DNA from: Nocardioides sp. YIM 152315
GTDB taxonomy: Bacteria > Actinomycetota > Actinomycetes > Propionibacteriales > Nocardioidaceae
Assembly (NCBI RefSeq): GCF_029210375.1
Contig: NZ_JARGER010000043.1
Span: 124,001 to 188,000 of the forward strand
Length of the DNA stretch: 64,000 bases
Reading direction: 5' to 3'
The notes under the pieces were generated by a model, which saw nothing but the letters and a program-made list of their open reading frames with translations, was not told the origin of the DNA and ran no database searches. How positions within the stretch are numbered: the first letter of the stretch is position 1; the number at the start of each line of letters is the position of its first letter. Of the stretch, positions 25,427 through 34,047 are shown piece by piece. A program made the translations under genes and the position numbers.

Positions 25427-26037
25427 CGCGGACGATCCGGGTCCTGCTCGCCGAGGACCAGACCATGATGCGCGGCGCCCTCGCCGTCCTGCTCGAGCTC
25501 GAGGACGACATCGAGGTCGTCGCCCAGGTCGCCGACGGGAGCGCCATCGTGCCGACAGCACTGGCGACGGATCCCGACGTGGCACTGCTCGACATCGAGC
25601 TGCCCCACCTGTCCGGGCTCGACGCCGCCGTCCAGCTGCGCGACGAGCTGCCGACCTGCCGAGTGGTCATCGTGACGACCTTCGGGCGACCGGGCTACCT
25701 GCAGCGGGCCATGTCGGCCGGCGCCGCAGGCTTCCTCGTCAAGGACGGGCCGATCGAAGGGCTGGCCGACGCCATCCGCCGCACCGTGGCGGGTGAGACC
25801 GTCGTTGACCCGGAGCTCGCCGGCCGGGCACTCAGGATGGCGCCCAGCCCGCTCACGGCGCGCGAGCGCGACGTGCTCGCGGCCGCCGAGCAGGGCTCGT
25901 CGGTCGCGGACATCGCCACCCTCCTCCACCTGTCGGCGGCGACGGTCCGCAACTACCTGTCCGACGCGATCGGCAAGACCGGCACGCGCAACAAGACCGA
26001 GGCGGCCCTGCTGGCCCGCAGGAACGGCTGGCTCTGA
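25423..26037 (+). CDS. NarL/FixJ-family response regulator
   Basis: The 204-residue regulator has a receiver domain with acidic pair ED, phospho-acceptor Asp in VALLDIELPHLSG (about 53), Thr in VIVTTFG and Lys in FLVKDG, followed by a LuxR-type DNA-binding domain PLTARERDVLAAAEQGSSVADIATLLHLSAATVRNYLS. The ATG at 25423 overlaps the kinase stop (ATGA). Target genes are unknown; the preceding DUF6069 gene and its own operon are candidates. Confidence 0.93.
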   Translation: MTRTIRVLLAEDQTMMRGALAVLLELEDDIEVVAQVADGSAIVPTALATDPDVALLDIELPHLSGLDAAVQLRDELPTCRVVIVTTFGRPGYLQRAMSAGAAGFLVKDGPIEGLADAIRRTVAGETVVDPELAGRALRMAPSPLTARERDVLAAAEQGSSVADIATLLHLSAATVRNYLSDAIGKTGTRNKTEAALLARRNGWL

Positions 26038-26063
26038 CCGGATCGCTCGTGACGATGCGATGA

Positions 26064-26113
26064 CTTCGGCCTGTCTCGCCGGTCCACAGGGAGTACCCGT
26101 TCTCAGGCCGAAG
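26064..26113 (+). promoter_or_regulatory. Hairpin that can mask the leader-peptide ribosome-binding site
   Basis: CTTCGGCCTG (26064-26073) and CAGGCCGAAG (26104-26113) are perfect 10-nt complements with a 30-nt loop. The 3' arm shares its last three bases with the AAGGAG ribosome-binding site (26111-26116) of the 15-codon ORF at 26123. If the stem forms in mRNA, initiation at that ORF would be hindered. It could also act as an attenuator for read-through from the response regulator gene, as there is no U tract after it. Confidence 0.5.
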
Positions 26114-26122
26114 GAGCGCACC

Positions 26123-26170
26123 ATGGTGCAGGTCAGCAGCAACACGTCGAACGCAGGCGCCCGACATTGA
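26123..26170 (+). CDS. 15-residue leader peptide ORF
   Basis: MVQVSSNTSNAGARH starts at ATG 26123 behind a near-consensus GAAGGAG ribosome-binding site, 6 nt away. Its TGA overlaps the TTG start of the SCO6745-like gene (TTGA at 26167-26170). It has no resemblance to known leader peptides that I recognise, and no run of a single regulatory amino acid. The strong ribosome-binding site, overlap and upstream hairpin suggest that it couples translation to the next gene. Confidence 0.5.
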   Translation: MVQVSSNTSNAGARH

Positions 26171-27003
26171 GCGCCGGGAATCCATTGGCGCGCAGGATGT
26201 TCGAGCTCGTCGAGCCGATCGGGGTGATCCCCTACTCGGCCGACGAGCCCAACGAAGCGATGTTCGCACTCGGCTTCACCGACTACTGGGACACCTACTT
26301 CGCCGGCCGGGCCGCCCCGCTGGGCCGCTCGGTGCCCGCGGACGTCGTCCACGCGCTCTTCTACAACTTCGCCCCAGGTGAGGTCGCCCGCCACATTCCG
26401 AAGGTCTGGGGCACGACCACCCCGGACGCGGCGCTCGCCGCCCGGCAGGAGGGCTGCGCCAACGCGCTGCGCCGGATCCTGGGTGACCTCGTCGACTCGC
26501 CCGACTTCGCGCGGGCCGTCGAGCTGCTCAGCAGGGCAGCGACCAGCGCCCCGCTCGAAGGGCGTCCCATGTACGCCGCGCTGCGTACGCTCCCCCTGCC
26601 GGAGGAGCCGGTGGCCCGCCTCTTCCACGCCGCCTCGCTGCTGCGTGAGCACCGCGGCGACGGCCACATCTCCGCCCTCATGACCGAGGGCATCGGCGGC
26701 CTCGAGGCGCACGTTCTGGTGGCCCTCGACCTGGGGATCCCCGCCCCGACGTTCGGCCGGATCCACCACCTCCCGTCCACGCTGCTGACCGACCTGGTCG
26801 ACGGGATGAAGGCGCGGGGACTCGTCGAGGACGAGGCGACGTTCACCCCGGCCGGCCGCCGGACCAAGGACCGTGTCGAGGCGCTGACCGACCGCCTCGC
26901 CCTCGCGCCGTACGAGATCCTCGATCCGCGCGAGGTCGACGAGCTCATCGCCGCCCTCGAACCGCTCGCACGCAGACTCACCGCCGCCCAGGACCCGAGC
27001 TGA
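26167..27003 (+). CDS. SCO6745-family helix-turn-helix-like protein
   Basis: The 278-residue protein matches the actinobacterial SCO6745 family: LARRMFELVEPIGVIPYSADEPNEA, GFTDYWDTYFAGRAAPLG, VVHALFYNFAPGEV and a C-terminal winged-helix-like half (HHLPSTLLTDLVDGMKARGLVED). Function is unknown; a MarR-like regulatory role has been suggested from fold. A TTG start at 26167 is proposed because it keeps the whole family N-terminus and overlaps the leader-peptide stop; ATG at 26197 (MFELVEP) would remove conserved residues and lacks a ribosome-binding site. Confidence 0.75.
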   Translation: MSAGNPLARRMFELVEPIGVIPYSADEPNEAMFALGFTDYWDTYFAGRAAPLGRSVPADVVHALFYNFAPGEVARHIPKVWGTTTPDAALAARQEGCANALRRILGDLVDSPDFARAVELLSRAATSAPLEGRPMYAALRTLPLPEEPVARLFHAASLLREHRGDGHISALMTEGIGGLEAHVLVALDLGIPAPTFGRIHHLPSTLLTDLVDGMKARGLVEDEATFTPAGRRTKDRVEALTDRLALAPYEILDPREVDELIAALEPLARRLTAAQDPS

Positions 27004-27115
27004 GCCGGGGCACCGCTGCTGACCCCTGACCGAGCTCGACGTAGCGAAGCGCCATCCCGACGGGGGACGAGGCGGTGTCAGCGTCTCAGCCTGCATGGGC
27101 ACACGTGTCCGCAGG

Positions 27116-27348
27116 TCAGCGGTCCCGCAGTGCGCGCACGAGCCCCTGCTTCTTCGTCGACAAGTGGGCCTCGATCCCGAGCTCGGCGGTGCGCTCGCGC
27201 AGCTCCTCGGCCGACCACTCGTCGTACGACCCGCGGTCCCCACCCTGCGCTGCGCCTTCGGGCGCGACGTGTGGTGGCGCAACTCCGCGTGCCGCTCGTC
27301 ATCCTTGACGCTCGGGCCGCCGCTTCCGGGCATGCTTCCCGAACTCAT
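27116..27348 (-). pseudogene. Frameshifted DUF7218/Rho-N-like small protein
   Basis: From ATG 27348 (or MPGSGG at 27333) the first frame reads MPGSGGPSVKDDERHAELR, the typical start of small actinobacterial Rho termination factor N-terminal-like proteins. The typical C-terminal half (GSYDEWSAEELRERTAELGI, then a KKQGLVRALRDR end) is encoded in a different frame that closes at 27116. The middle segment (the usual EKAARIAN region) is missing. A deletion with frameshift has therefore broken a gene of about 85 codons. Bases 27004-27115 and 27349-27599 on either side show no convincing gene. Confidence 0.65.
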
Positions 27349-27599
27349 CTGAGCAGGCAGCTGCACGGCGGGGTACCGATCCCGCCGGGCATCCACGCGA
27401 CGCGTCGTCGGCTCACCGCAGGTTTGCTGCCGCCCATAGCACGAAGGTCGCTCTGGGCCGTCGGGTCGTGGGAGTCCACGATCAGCAAGCCGACGGCCGG
27501 TTCCCCGAGCCGGTGCATCTCGATGCCGGGGTGTGCACGTCGTCCTCCTGTCGCCACGGGAGACGGCATCTCGACGGACACTTCGGGTACGCGGGAAGC

Positions 27600-28709
<1,110 letters not shown>

Positions 28710-28734
28710 TCCAAAGGAGTGCGTCTGGTCCGCG

Positions 28735-28756
28735 CCTGTCGGCGCACGCCGACAGG
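28735..28756 (+). terminator. Hairpin after malic enzyme gene
   Basis: CCTGTCGGC (28735-28743) and GCCGACAGG (28748-28756) form a perfect 9-bp stem with a GCAC loop, 26 nt after the malic enzyme stop. No T tract follows, which is common for actinobacterial terminators. Confidence 0.5.
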
Positions 28757-28970
28757 AGAGGATCGCGGGCCACCCCGCGACCGCGAAGGGATCCCTGAAC
28801 CGGGCGGTGACACCTGAGTCGATCAGTTCTGCACGGGCGGGCGCACGACGTCGACTTCCGGGACCTGTCCACATGACGCCCTGCCTGCGGACTCTTTGCA
28901 GTTCCATGACATGCAGCGCACGGTCCAGTGGCGCACTCGAAAGGTTGTGGCTGAATGCGATCATGAGGCC

Positions 28971-29675
28971 ATGACTCGGCTCCTGATGCTCGAGGACGAC
29001 GCTGGGTTGCGAGCGTCCCTCCGCATGGTTCTGGAGGACGAGGGCTATCAAGTGGTGGAGGCTGCTGACGCCGAGCGTGCCCTTGATGTGGTGGCGGGCC
29101 CAGCAGGCGTGGACCTGATGCTGGTGGATCTGATGCTCGGGGGAATGGACGGCTTCTCCTTCATCCAGCGTGCTCGGCCACAGACGGAGGCCCCGATCGT
29201 CGTCGTGAGCGCGCGCGACGGGGTCGCGGACATCGTCGCGGCTCTCGAGGCGGGAGCAGACGACTACGTCACGAAGCCCTTCCTCGTCGACGAGGTGAGA
29301 GCCAGATTGAAGGCGCTGCTGAGGCGTCCGACCATGGTGAGCACCTCGCGCACGGAGGCCGACGCGTTCGTGCTCGACGCTCAGGACGGACCGCTCGTAT
29401 TCGACAGGGGCGCAGCCACCCTGGCTCGGGGAGACGATGAGATCCATCTGACCAACACCGAGTTCAGGCTTCTCGGAGTGCTTGCCGACAATGCCGGTCG
29501 GGTGCTCAGCCGGAGCTCGCTGCTTGAGCATGTGTGGGAGCGGGGATTCTTCGGGGACGAGCGGATCGTCGACGTGCACGTGCGCCGCCTGCGCAAGAAA
29601 CTGGAGGCAGAGCCGAGCTCTCCCACGATCCTGATCACGGTGCGGGGACTCGGATACCGCCTCGACGTGCGATGA
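28971..29675 (+). CDS. OmpR-family response regulator
   Basis: The 234-residue regulator has a receiver domain (MLEDDAGLRASL acidic pocket, phospho-acceptor Asp in LMLVDLMLGGMDG, Ser in VVVSARD, Lys in YVTKPF) and an OmpR winged helix (HLTNTEFRLLGVLADNAGRVLSR, VDVHVRRLRKKLE, TVRGLGYRL). The ATG at 28971 has GAGG 5 nt upstream. Its stop overlaps the kinase ATG. The three-gene order regulator, kinase, GerMN lipoprotein resembles mtrA-mtrB-lpqB, which controls cell-wall and division functions in actinobacteria. Confidence 0.93.
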   Translation: MTRLLMLEDDAGLRASLRMVLEDEGYQVVEAADAERALDVVAGPAGVDLMLVDLMLGGMDGFSFIQRARPQTEAPIVVVSARDGVADIVAALEAGADDYVTKPFLVDEVRARLKALLRRPTMVSTSRTEADAFVLDAQDGPLVFDRGAATLARGDDEIHLTNTEFRLLGVLADNAGRVLSRSSLLEHVWERGFFGDERIVDVHVRRLRKKLEAEPSSPTILITVRGLGYRLDVR

Positions 29676-31051
29676 AGGGTGACCGGCCCCGGCGGGGGCT
29701 GCGGGCTTCGGTGACATTGGCGTTTGCCGCGGGCGCCTTGGCGTTGTCGGTCCTCCTCGCACTCGGAACCTACTTCTCCGCTCGGCACTTCCTGGTGCAA
29801 CAGCGCGAGCGGACGGCAACTCGGCAGGCCTTCACGGACGGCGCGTTGGTGCGAGACAGCCTGCAGACCTCCGGCGCCCAGGTCAGCGACGTGCTCGGCT
29901 CGGTCTCACCCCCGGCCGGTGCGGTCATCTACCTCCGCCGACACGGCGAGTGGTACTCCTCGGTGCTCGACAGCGCCGGACCGGACCTGACCGCACAGGT
30001 CCAGCCCTTGGTCGCTGAAGGCGCCGTTGGCGTGGGATGGACCGACGACACGGATCCGTCGGCGGTGGTCGTCGGGATCCCCCTCCCGGCGGTGGAGGCC
30101 GAGTACTACGAGGTCTCGGTAGCCGAGGAGCTCGACCGGACCCTGTGGACCTTGAGCGTCGCCCTGGCGGTGTGTGCCGGACTCACCACGATCGCCGGCG
30201 TCATCGTTGGCCGGGCAGCGAGTCGCCGGGTCCTGGCGCCTCTGGAGCAGGTGACGCATGCCGCCGTCCGAGTGTCAGCGGGGGACCTGACCACCCGCCT
30301 CGGCGCCACACAGGACCCCGACCTGGCCGCTCTCGTCGGGTCCTTCAACCACATGGTCGACGCGCTACGGCAGCGCATCGAGCAGGACGCCCGATTCGCC
30401 GCTGACGTCAGCCACGAACTACGAACTCCGGTCACCACCCTGACCACGAGTCTGAGCCTGCTGGAGCGGTCGCCGGATCTCTCGCCGAGGTCCGCGCAAG
30501 CGGTTCGTCTCATGTCCGACGAGCTCTCCCGGTTCCGTCGTGCTCTTGAGGATCTCCTCGCCCTCGGCCGCCTCGACGCGGGCGGCTACGAGACGGAACC
30601 GTGCCTGACCGGCGCGCTCGAGCTGGTGCAGCAAGCGCTGCGAGCGACGGGCCATCCGCCCGGCCTGGTCGCCTCGCGTCCGGAAGGCGAACCCGACCCC
30701 ACGCTGTGGGTAGACCGCGTTCAGATGCTGCGAGTCTTCACCAATCTGTTCCGCAACGCCGACCTTCACGGCGGCGGCCTGACCGGTGTCTCGATCCGCG
30801 ACCGAGGTGATGTCGTCGACGTCCAGGTCGAGGACCGCGGGTCTGGCGTACCGACCGCCGATCGAACCAGGGTCTTCGAGAGATTCGCGCGCGCCGGGGG
30901 GAAGAAGACTGGCACGGGCAGCGGCCTTGGTCTGAGCATCGTCGAGCAGACCGTGCGCAACCATGGTGGCGATGTCTGGTGCGCCGATCGGCCAGGAGGA
31001 GGTGCGGTGTTCGTGGTGAGGCTCCCCTCCGCAGACGGTGCCGACCGATGA
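29672..31051 (+). CDS. HAMP-domain sensor histidine kinase
   Basis: The 459-residue kinase has two transmembrane helices (about 12-35 and 150-175) flanking an extracytoplasmic sensor of about 115 residues, then HAMP (about 175-230), HisKA with FAADVSHELRTPVTTLTTSL and HATPase with NLFRNADLHGGG (N box), VEDRGSGVP and GTGSGLGLSIVEQTV. The N-box Asn is present. ATG at 29672 overlaps the regulator stop, and the lipoprotein ATG at 31048 overlaps its own stop. The layout is that of MtrB, though residue identity cannot be judged by eye. Confidence 0.92.
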   Translation: MKGDRPRRGLRASVTLAFAAGALALSVLLALGTYFSARHFLVQQRERTATRQAFTDGALVRDSLQTSGAQVSDVLGSVSPPAGAVIYLRRHGEWYSSVLDSAGPDLTAQVQPLVAEGAVGVGWTDDTDPSAVVVGIPLPAVEAEYYEVSVAEELDRTLWTLSVALAVCAGLTTIAGVIVGRAASRRVLAPLEQVTHAAVRVSAGDLTTRLGATQDPDLAALVGSFNHMVDALRQRIEQDARFAADVSHELRTPVTTLTTSLSLLERSPDLSPRSAQAVRLMSDELSRFRRALEDLLALGRLDAGGYETEPCLTGALELVQQALRATGHPPGLVASRPEGEPDPTLWVDRVQMLRVFTNLFRNADLHGGGLTGVSIRDRGDVVDVQVEDRGSGVPTADRTRVFERFARAGGKKTGTGSGLGLSIVEQTVRNHGGDVWCADRPGGGAVFVVRLPSADGADR

Positions 31052-31689
31052 AGACCACGAGACCGGGGCGAGTCGCGCCCGTCTTGGCCGCCACCGCAGC
31101 GGTGCTGGCGGCTTGCGGCCTGCCGGGGGACGGGTCGGTGCGCGCGGTCGATGACGACACGGTGCCCTACCGACTCCTCGAATCCAGTACGCCGACCACG
31201 CCACCCTCATCGTTCGATAGCCGACCTGGTTCGGTTCCCGTCGTGTTCTGGCTCGCCGGCGACCGCCTCGTGCCGGAGGCGACCGACTTCGTGTGCACCG
31301 AGAGCCCTGCGGTACTGATAGAAGGGCTGCTGGACGCGCTGGCGACCGGCCCGTCTGAGGAGGCGCGTTCCGCCGGCAGATCGTCCGCGGTGCCGCCTGA
31401 CCCCGGGCTCGACCTCATCGAGCTCGCGGACGGGAGGGTCGAGGTGGACATCGAGCCGGAGACGTCGCTCAGCGCCGAACGGCTGCCCGTTGCCGTTGGC
31501 CAAGTCGTGCTGACGCTCACGTCGGCTCCGACCGTCCGCTCGGTTCTTCTCGTCGCGAACGGGAAGGAGGTCAAGGTCCCGCTCCCGGACGGAGCGCTCA
31601 CCAATGGGCCGGTGACCGCGGAGGACTACGCCGACCTCCTCCCCGATCGCCTCACCACGCCGCGGTCGTTCGGCTGTGCCCGCCCCTGA
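31048..31689 (+). CDS. GerMN-domain lipoprotein (LpqB-like)
   Basis: This 213-residue protein begins with a signal peptide ending in the lipobox LAACG (Cys about 23), so it should be membrane-anchored outside the cell. Residues about 65-200 fit a GerMN domain: VVFWLAGDRLVPEATDF, AVLIEGLLDALATGPSEEE-like, and VEVDIEPETSLSAERLPVAVGQVVLTL. It is shorter than LpqB, lacking the C-terminal beta-propeller. Overlap with the kinase gene suggests it modulates that sensor, as LpqB does for MtrB; this is inferred from gene order. Confidence 0.85.
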   Translation: MKTTRPGRVAPVLAATAAVLAACGLPGDGSVRAVDDDTVPYRLLESSTPTTPPSSFDSRPGSVPVVFWLAGDRLVPEATDFVCTESPAVLIEGLLDALATGPSEEARSAGRSSAVPPDPGLDLIELADGRVEVDIEPETSLSAERLPVAVGQVVLTLTSAPTVRSVLLVANGKEVKVPLPDGALTNGPVTAEDYADLLPDRLTTPRSFGCARP

Positions 31690-31709
31690 GCCGCGGCCAC
31701 CGGTGACGA

Positions 31710-32150
31710 TCAGCAAGTTTCCGCGACGATCCAATGCACCCAGTCTGAGCCGCTGTGCCCGACGCCCCACTCGTCCGCGATTGCGTCGAGGGTCGAGATG
31801 GTCGCGTCGACGTCGCGACTCGCTGTGCCCGGTAGGGCGGTGCTGGAACAGCCGACCCACCGCAGGTCGAGGCGCACCCGATCGAGATCCAGCCACCGGA
31901 TGAGAAGGGTCATCCTCGAAGGCTCGAACCGCAGACCATGCGTCATGGCGGCGTGCGTGAGCGACACGAGCCGCTCACGATCGACCCCCGTGAGGGCACG
32001 GTCGTCCGCCCAGCGGTCCGTCAGCCGTACCGCAGTCTCGACGACCTCCCGGTGACACAGCAGGTCGAACCTTGCAACACCGGGTGGTGTCGCGAGATCA
32101 GCAGGCACTTCCTGCGGGACCGCCGCGTGACCTCCATGGCCCTCGGTCAC
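31710..32150 (-). CDS. RsbW-like protein with degenerate ATP-binding site
   Basis: The 146-residue protein has the outline of a small HATPase_c_2 anti-sigma kinase (DLLCHREVVETAVRLTDRW, LVSLTHAAMTHGLRFEPSRM, and the end GVGHSGSDWVHWIVAE). The N-box Asn that binds Mg-ATP is not apparent and the glycine-rich ATP lid is absent, so kinase activity is doubtful. Its GTG start overlaps the STAS gene stop as GTGA. It probably forms a partner-switch pair with the STAS protein; no sigma factor gene is near. It converges on the GerMN gene 20 nt away. Confidence 0.6.
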   Translation of the reverse strand: MTEGHGGHAAVPQEVPADLATPPGVARFDLLCHREVVETAVRLTDRWADDRALTGVDRERLVSLTHAAMTHGLRFEPSRMTLLIRWLDLDRVRLDLRWVGCSSTALPGTASRDVDATISTLDAIADEWGVGHSGSDWVHWIVAETC

Positions 32151-32578
32151 GATTGCCTCACGAAAGGGATGCGGATTCGCCCGCCCACGGAGGACTCGAC
32201 CACCGCGATCCCCAACAGGCCGATGCGCTCGAGGGCGGCCCGGCAACGCCGAGACGGGTGCTGCAACAGGAGTTCGACCCCTCGTGACGAGCAACGCCGC
32301 CGCGCCCACAGCAACGCCGCGATCGTGGTCGACGACACCTGTCCGATCACCGACATGTCGAGGACGAGCGAGCGCGGTCCGCTGCTCAGGGCGACATCCA
32401 ATCGGCGGTCGAGATCGTCCAGGACATCGACCAAGCCAGCATTCGTCAGTCGGACGACCACGACTTCCTTCATCACCTCGTCGACGGGGGGCGCGGCCGC
32501 TGTCGGGACGACCGAGACCCGTTCGACCGCCCGGTGATCCGCGGCGTCGAAGCGATGCCATGTGCGCGATGACCGCAT
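32147..32578 (-). CDS. STAS-domain anti-sigma factor antagonist-like protein
   Basis: This protein of about 143 residues has a STAS fold: EVVVVRLTNAGLVDVLDDLDRRL, SLVLDMSVIGQVSSTTIAALLWARRRC, and VELLLQHPSRRCRAALERIGLL. The Ser-Ser-Thr run in QVSSTTIAAL covers the phosphorylatable serine position of RsbV/SpoIIAA. The ATG at 32578 has GGAG about 11 nt upstream; a GTG at 32623 would add 15 residues. Coupled to the downstream RsbW-like gene, it suggests a small partner-switching module. Confidence 0.7.
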   Translation of the reverse strand: MRSSRTWHRFDAADHRAVERVSVVPTAAAPPVDEVMKEVVVVRLTNAGLVDVLDDLDRRLDVALSSGPRSLVLDMSVIGQVSSTTIAALLWARRRCSSRGVELLLQHPSRRCRAALERIGLLGIAVVESSVGGRIRIPFVRQS

Positions 32579-32752
32579 GGCCCCACGGTGCTCCGCCGAG
32601 ATGACGCTTCGCTGACCCGCCACATTGCAGTCTCATGACCACCAGCGAGAGACGTTCGGACAGTAGCGGCGGATGTCTTGTGTCCAGCCGTCCGATGGGT
32701 CTGGATGGAACACCACGAAGAAACGACGACCAGACAAGGAGGTGAACGCCCC

Positions 32753-32902
32753 GTGCTCACCGCCCCTCCTCAGGACCGGACCGCACGGCTCGAACCTCGC
32801 CGCGCCGCGCGCCGAGAGGTCGTCCTTGCACGTCAACGCATCGCCGCGCTGCGCTTCGAGCGCCGCCGACTGCTCATCCAGCAAGTGCGACGCGCCTGCT
32901 GA
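32753..32902 (+). CDS. 49-residue arginine-rich small protein
   Basis: An exceptional AAGGAGGTGA ribosome-binding site (32736-32745), fully complementary to the 16S tail, lies 7 nt before GTG 32753. The ORF encodes 49 residues with about 14 arginines and a C-terminal amphipathic helix (RQRIAALRFERRRLLIQQVR). It lies alone between the divergent STAS gene and the convergent secreted-protein gene. I know no homologue. A nucleic-acid or ribosome-binding role would fit the charge, but this is a guess. Confidence 0.55.
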   Translation: MLTAPPQDRTARLEPRRAARREVVLARQRIAALRFERRRLLIQQVRRAC

Positions 32903-32957
32903 CGTCGGCTCGTCATGGTTCGAGGGGCGTTCGGGAGCTGGAGAGTGTCAGGTCCGT

Positions 32958-33632
32958 TCAGCAGAGTGAGTGGCGCGCCGACTTCGCCGAGCGCAGCTGG
33001 CGCTTCGCATGCTTCAACTGGTGCTGAGCTGTGCGCACCTTCTTCGCGGCTCGCTTGACGACACGGTGTGGCTTGTCTTGCGCTCTGGCCGAGCGGTGCG
33101 CCTTCTTGGCGCGCTTCAGCGACTGGCTCTTCTTCGTCGCCGCCTTCTCTCGGGCCGCGACCCGACCGATCGCGGAGTCGCAGGTGCCGCCGATGGTGAA
33201 CTCCGTCCCCGCGGTCGCCATCGGATCGATGCCCTGCCGGCTGAGATACCCGCAGAGGCGGTACTTCCCGAGCGGCCGCCCGTCGAAGACCTGCGCCAGT
33301 TGGTAGGTCGGGTCGACCCGGTTCTCCCACCACCGTCCCCACCGCTCGTCGAGCTGGTGGTCATAGTAGGTGGCCTCCGCCAGCGCCGCCGTTGGCTGAC
33401 AGGCCTCAGTTCGGGGCGCGAGGATCACCATCAGGTAGACCGAGCCGGTCCCCGGCGTCGCCGTGCCGGCCGCCGTCACCTCGAATGCGCCGCCTGTCGC
33501 CGGCACTCCTGGCGCGACGCTCAAGCTCATCGTGCTCGGCTCCGTCGCACCGACCGCCCCCGCAGTGCCCAGCGCCAACGATCCCGCTGCCGCCACGGTC
33601 ACCAACACTTGCGCTCGTCTCCGTCTCAGCAC
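32958..33632 (-). CDS. Secreted protein with lysine/arginine-rich tail
   Basis: The GTG at 33632 sits 8 nt after GAAGGAG and starts a 224-residue protein. The first about 32 residues form a Sec signal peptide (RRRRAQ, then VLVTVAAAGSLALGTAGAVGA). Residues about 35-150 look like an immunoglobulin-type beta domain (SLSVAPGVPATGGAFEVTAAG, YRLCGYLSRQG) with four cysteines. The last about 65 residues are a very basic helix (KKSQSLKRAKKAHRSARAQ and onward). Similar extracellular proteins exist in Nocardioides; the tail may bind cell-wall polymers or nucleic acid. Confidence 0.7.
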   Translation of the reverse strand: MLRRRRAQVLVTVAAAGSLALGTAGAVGATEPSTMSLSVAPGVPATGGAFEVTAAGTATPGTGSVYLMVILAPRTEACQPTAALAEATYYDHQLDERWGRWWENRVDPTYQLAQVFDGRPLGKYRLCGYLSRQGIDPMATAGTEFTIGGTCDSAIGRVAAREKAATKKSQSLKRAKKAHRSARAQDKPHRVVKRAAKKVRTAQHQLKHAKRQLRSAKSARHSLC

Positions 33633-34047
33633 TCTCGGCTCCTTCGTCGCGTTACGTCGGCGGTCGCCATGGTCTCGAGCGCTGCCCGCACGGGGCCGTG
33701 TCCACGTTAGGCGCCATGACCGGCCCGCGCAGTCGGATGGAGCGGATTCCCCTGAAACCGCTGGTCGAGACCGGGTGGTTGGAGGGTCCGACATTGCTGG
33801 CTCGGTTCTGAACGTAGGTGTCGATCACCAGATGCGACTCCTGGGCTTGCGGAGGTCGATGGCCTCCATGGGCTGTCAAACCATTGCCAGGCCGCGGAAG
33901 TCCACCCGCCAGTGGGGCGCGTCCCGAAGCGATCACCATCACCCCGAGTTCCAGCGCCACGCCTGGCTCGGTGAGCGAGACGACAAGCGCGAGTAGGCCG
34001 TTCGAGGTCATGGACACACCGACAGTGAGCGAGGAGCATGAGTACGC
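33633..34047. other. 415-nt intergenic region without a supported gene
   Basis: This stretch separates the divergent starts of the secreted-protein gene (33632) and the LuxR gene (34048). Open frames exist on both strands, including one leftward from 34011, but none has a ribosome-binding site, family resemblance or typical codon pattern. Promoters for both flanking genes are expected here; I cannot assign boxes with confidence. Confidence 0.4.

Noticed and set aside
33700-34011. Leftward frame starting near 34011 (MTSNGLLALVVSLTEPG)
   Set aside because: No ribosome-binding site or family resemblance; the promoter region of two divergent genes is more likely.
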